From: 66-474 sp035717365
GTDB taxonomy: Bacteria > Pseudomonadota > Gammaproteobacteria > Xanthomonadales > Rhodanobacteraceae
Assembly (NCBI GenBank): GCA_035717365.1
Contig: DASTIS010000181.1
Coordinates: 1-7,482 of the forward strand
Reading direction: 5' to 3'
DNA length: 7,482 nt
This document shows, piece after piece, positions 5,894-7,482 of the stretch. The first letter of the stretch is position 1. The number at the start of each line of letters is the position of its first letter. The translations under genes were made by a program, and so were the position numbers. The notes beneath the pieces were generated by a model. It had not been told where the DNA came from and made no database searches. It saw only the letters and a program-made list of their open reading frames with translations.

Positions 5894-6624
5894 GCCGCAA
5901 GACCTTCTTCGCTGCCGATCAGTTTCACGAAGGCGTCCTCCAGGTTGGCCTCGCCGGTTTGCGCGCGCAGTGCGTCGGGCGACTCGTCGGCGACCACGCG
6001 GCCGGCGGCGATCACCACGATACGGTCGCACAGCATCGCGACCTCCTGCATGATGTGGCTGGAAAACAGCACACAGCGCCCCTCGGCCTTCAGGTTGCGC
6101 ATGAACGCGCGCAGCCCGCGCGTCGCCATCACGTCGAGGCCATTGGTTGGCTCGTCGAGGATCACGTTCTTCGGATCGTGCACCAGCGCGCGCGCGATGG
6201 CGGTCTTGACCCGCTGGCCCTGCGAGAACCCCTCGGTGCGGCGATCGAGGATGTCGTGCATTTCCAGCGCGTCGGCCAGTGCCTCGCGGCGCTGGTGCAT
6301 CAGCGCCGTATCGATGCCGTGCAGGCGCGCGAAGTAGTCGATGTTCTCGCGCGCGGTCAGGCGCTTGTAGAGGCCACGCGCATCCGGCAACACGCCCAGC
6401 TGTCGCCGCACCGCGAGCGGGTCGGCTGCGGCGTCGATGCCATCGACCAGCACCCGTCCTGCGTCGGGCTTCATCAAGGTGTAGAGCATGCGCAGCGTGG
6501 TGGTCTTGCCGGCACCGTTGGGACCAAGCAGCCCGGTGATCTCGCCATCGCGGGCGGTGAAGGTGACGCCGTCGACGGCCTTGACCTTGCCGAAGGCCTT
6601 GTGCAGGTCTTTTACTTCGATCAT
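5890..6624 (-). CDS. ABC transporter ATP-binding protein (NatA-like)
   Basis: A 244-residue cytoplasmic ATPase that powers the permease encoded downstream. Motifs in order: Walker A GPNGAGKTT (34-42), a variant Q-loop region GVLPDARGLYKRLT with no glutamine at the usual place (77-90), signature FSQGQRVKTAIARAL (133-147), Walker B VILDEPTNGLD (154-164) and the switch histidine SSH (H190). FSQGQ in place of LSGGQ and the LYKRLTARE stretch are typical of the NatA/ABC-2 exporter branch. The C-terminal region (GEANLEDAFVKLIG) is the short helix common in this group. The ATG at 6624 is preceded by AGGGG six bases upstream. Its stop overlaps the mini-ORF, which leads into the permease start, so the two subunits are probably made in a coupled way. 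A REP cluster occupies its 5' intergenic gap. Confidence 0.94.
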   Translation of the reverse strand: MIEVKDLHKAFGKVKAVDGVTFTARDGEITGLLGPNGAGKTTTLRMLYTLMKPDAGRVLVDGIDAAADPLAVRRQLGVLPDARGLYKRLTARENIDYFARLHGIDTALMHQRREALADALEMHDILDRRTEGFSQGQRVKTAIARALVHDPKNVILDEPTNGLDVMATRGLRAFMRNLKAEGRCVLFSSHIMQEVAMLCDRIVVIAAGRVVADESPDALRAQTGEANLEDAFVKLIGSEEGLAA

Positions 6625-6639
6625 TGCGTTCCCCTTTTC

Positions 6640-6692
6640 GTGCAGGAGCCTGCCTGCGGGTAACCCGATCGCGCGCGAGGCGCGCTCCTACA
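6640..6692. repeat. REP pair in inverted orientation (BIME-like)
   Basis: One unit GCAGGAGCCTGCCTGCGGG runs forward (6642-6660), followed by an inverted unit ending GAGGCGCGCTCCTAC (about 6670-6691), which reads GTAGGAGCGCGCCTCGCGCG on the minus strand. GTAGGAGCGCGCC units are a familiar REP type in Xanthomonadales and Pseudomonas. The inverted units can fold into a long hairpin in the message between the hydrolase and ATPase genes and may separate or stabilise transcripts. No RAYT transposase is in the window. Confidence 0.7.
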
Positions 6693-6711
6693 AAATGGCA
6701 TGCGGTGCCCT

Positions 6712-6732
6712 TCGCAGGAGCCTGCCTGCAGG
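6712..6732 (+). repeat. Second forward REP unit
   Basis: GCAGGAGCCTGCCTGC at 6714-6729 is identical over 16 bases to 6642-6657 and is followed by AGG, giving self-complementary CCTGC/GCAGG arms. It is followed at 6737-6748 by the perfect palindrome CACCGCGCGGTG, immediately past the hydrolase stop codon, where it could act as a transcript-ending hairpin. Confidence 0.65.
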
Positions 6733-6754
6733 TGACCACCGCGCGGTGATTGGG

Positions 6755-7482
6755 TCATGGCGTGGCTCCATTGAAATTCACGAATGCCGGAATCGGCCCC
6801 AGCCGGTCGAGGCATTTCGCATCGAGCTGTTTCGGTTGGCGCTTGTCGATGAACTGCTCGACCAGATTCGGCATGCAGCCGGCGTTGATGGCTTCGGCGT
6901 GGCCCATGCCCTTGACCACCAGCGAGCGGCCGTTCGACAAACCCTTCAGCACCTCGGCGGCATCGCTCGGCGGGGTGACCGGGTCGCGTTCGCCCGAAAT
7001 CAGCAGGGTCGGGATCGACGACTTGAATGGCGCATGGAAGTCCTTTGGCATCGGTCCGTGCGGCCAGACCTTGCACGCGGCCAGGGACGCGTCGATCAAC
7101 TGTTCGCCGAGCAGGGTGTCGGCGTCCTGCGGGCGCGGTTTCAGGAGCGGGGCATCTTCGGTGCAGATCACCGACAACTGCATGCCGCCCTTCATCGATT
7201 CGGACAGGTCGCCGGTCAGCAACTGCTGCTGGCCCATCAGTGGCGCGTAGTTGCCCTGCGCCGCCTCGTGCACCGCCAGCGGCAACAGCGCCGCGGTCAC
7301 GGACGAATACGCGAAGAAGCGCGACACGCTGGCCAGCGTGCCGGCGGTGATCGTTCGCGTGACCGGCTTGTAGGTGTAGGGATCCGGGAAGGTCACCTGC
7401 TGCGGCGGGCCGTTCTCCAGCTTGTCATGCAGTTGGTGCAACGTCGCATACCAGTCGCCGAACGCCTGCTTGCAGGCCGGCG
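6755..7482 (-). CDS. Alpha/beta hydrolase, TAP-like / peptidase S33 type, C-terminal part (partial)
   Basis: The frame is open to the window edge (first visible residues PACKQAFGDWYATLHQLHDKL) and ends with TGA at 6757-6755. About 242 residues are visible; the N-terminal half with the nucleophile serine lies outside. The visible part has a helical lid region (VSRFFAYSSVTAALLPLAVHEAAQGNYAPLMG), MQLSVICTED, and then the C-terminal catalytic part: PTLLISGERDPVTPP with the acid D (codon 6983-6985) and GMGHAEA with the H (codon 6899-6901). Paired cysteines (VICTED, AACK, NAGCM, AKCL) suggest an exported enzyme with disulfides, as in tripeptidyl aminopeptidase-like proteins (TAP-like C-terminal domain). 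The natural substrate is unknown; peptidase, proline iminopeptidase-like and esterase roles are all possible. It lies upstream of the ABC genes on the same strand, separated by REP repeats. Confidence 0.85.
   Translation of the reverse strand, partial: PACKQAFGDWYATLHQLHDKLENGPPQQVTFPDPYTYKPVTRTITAGTLASVSRFFAYSSVTAALLPLAVHEAAQGNYAPLMGQQQLLTGDLSESMKGGMQLSVICTEDAPLLKPRPQDADTLLGEQLIDASLAACKVWPHGPMPKDFHAPFKSSIPTLLISGERDPVTPPSDAAEVLKGLSNGRSLVVKGMGHAEAINAGCMPNLVEQFIDKRQPKQLDAKCLDRLGPIPAFVNFNGATP

Noticed and set aside
5843..6739. Long open frame of 298 codons on the minus strand overlapping the ATPase
   Set aside because: It is an alternate-frame shadow of the ATPase; the translation is low-complexity R/A/G/H. 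Only its last 16 codons were kept as a possible mini-ORF.
1..7482. tRNA, rRNA, riboswitch or phage/transposase genes
   Set aside because: No cloverleaf, conserved rRNA segment, known riboswitch core, or transposase/integrase motif was recognised on either strand by eye.

Overview
The window looks like a chromosomal segment of a GC-rich gammaproteobacterium, most likely in the Xanthomonadales/Lysobacterales (Xanthomonas, Lysobacter or Rhodanobacter relatives). The evidence is the high GC content, the ybeD-lipB pairing, a Prc/Tsp protease clearly similar to E. coli Prc, and two kinds of short palindromic repeat typical of that group: a GTAGGAGCGCGCC-type REP and a GGGACCGGGGACC-type element. 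This taxonomic placement is inferred from sequence character, not from a search.

Left part, + strand (1-3526): the 3' end of ybeD (DUF493), then lipB (lipoate octanoyltransferase), then prc/tsp (periplasmic tail-specific protease, S41 family with a PDZ domain). The lipB leader is dense in inverted repeats, and a palindromic repeat copy lies inside the N-terminal lipB codons. lipA, the usual neighbour of lipB in related bacteria, is not in the window. A perfect hairpin follows prc.

Middle (3527-4634): a patch that looks like a small accessory insertion. It starts with a start-less fragment of an AraC-family regulator (N-terminal cupin domain only, + strand). Convergent to it, on the minus strand, lies a two-gene unit: a 119-aa four-helix membrane protein of unknown function and a single-domain rhodanese. 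The rhodanese stretch is visibly lower in GC than its neighbours. A strong hairpin sits exactly between the AraC fragment and the rhodanese stop codon.

Right part, minus strand (4671-7482), read right to left: a partial alpha/beta hydrolase (TAP-like/S33 type), a REP/BIME cluster in the intergenic gap, a NatA-type ABC ATPase, and its ABC-2 (NatB-type) permease. The ATPase stop and the permease start are bridged by a 16-codon reading frame joined at both ends by ATGA overlaps. The transporter pair is followed after 36 bp by the membrane protein/rhodanese pair, so all four could be read on one transcript.

I did not find a clear new defence or mobile system. The oddest items are the repeat inside lipB, the AraC remnant, the low-GC rhodanese/membrane pair and the mini-ORF between the transporter genes.
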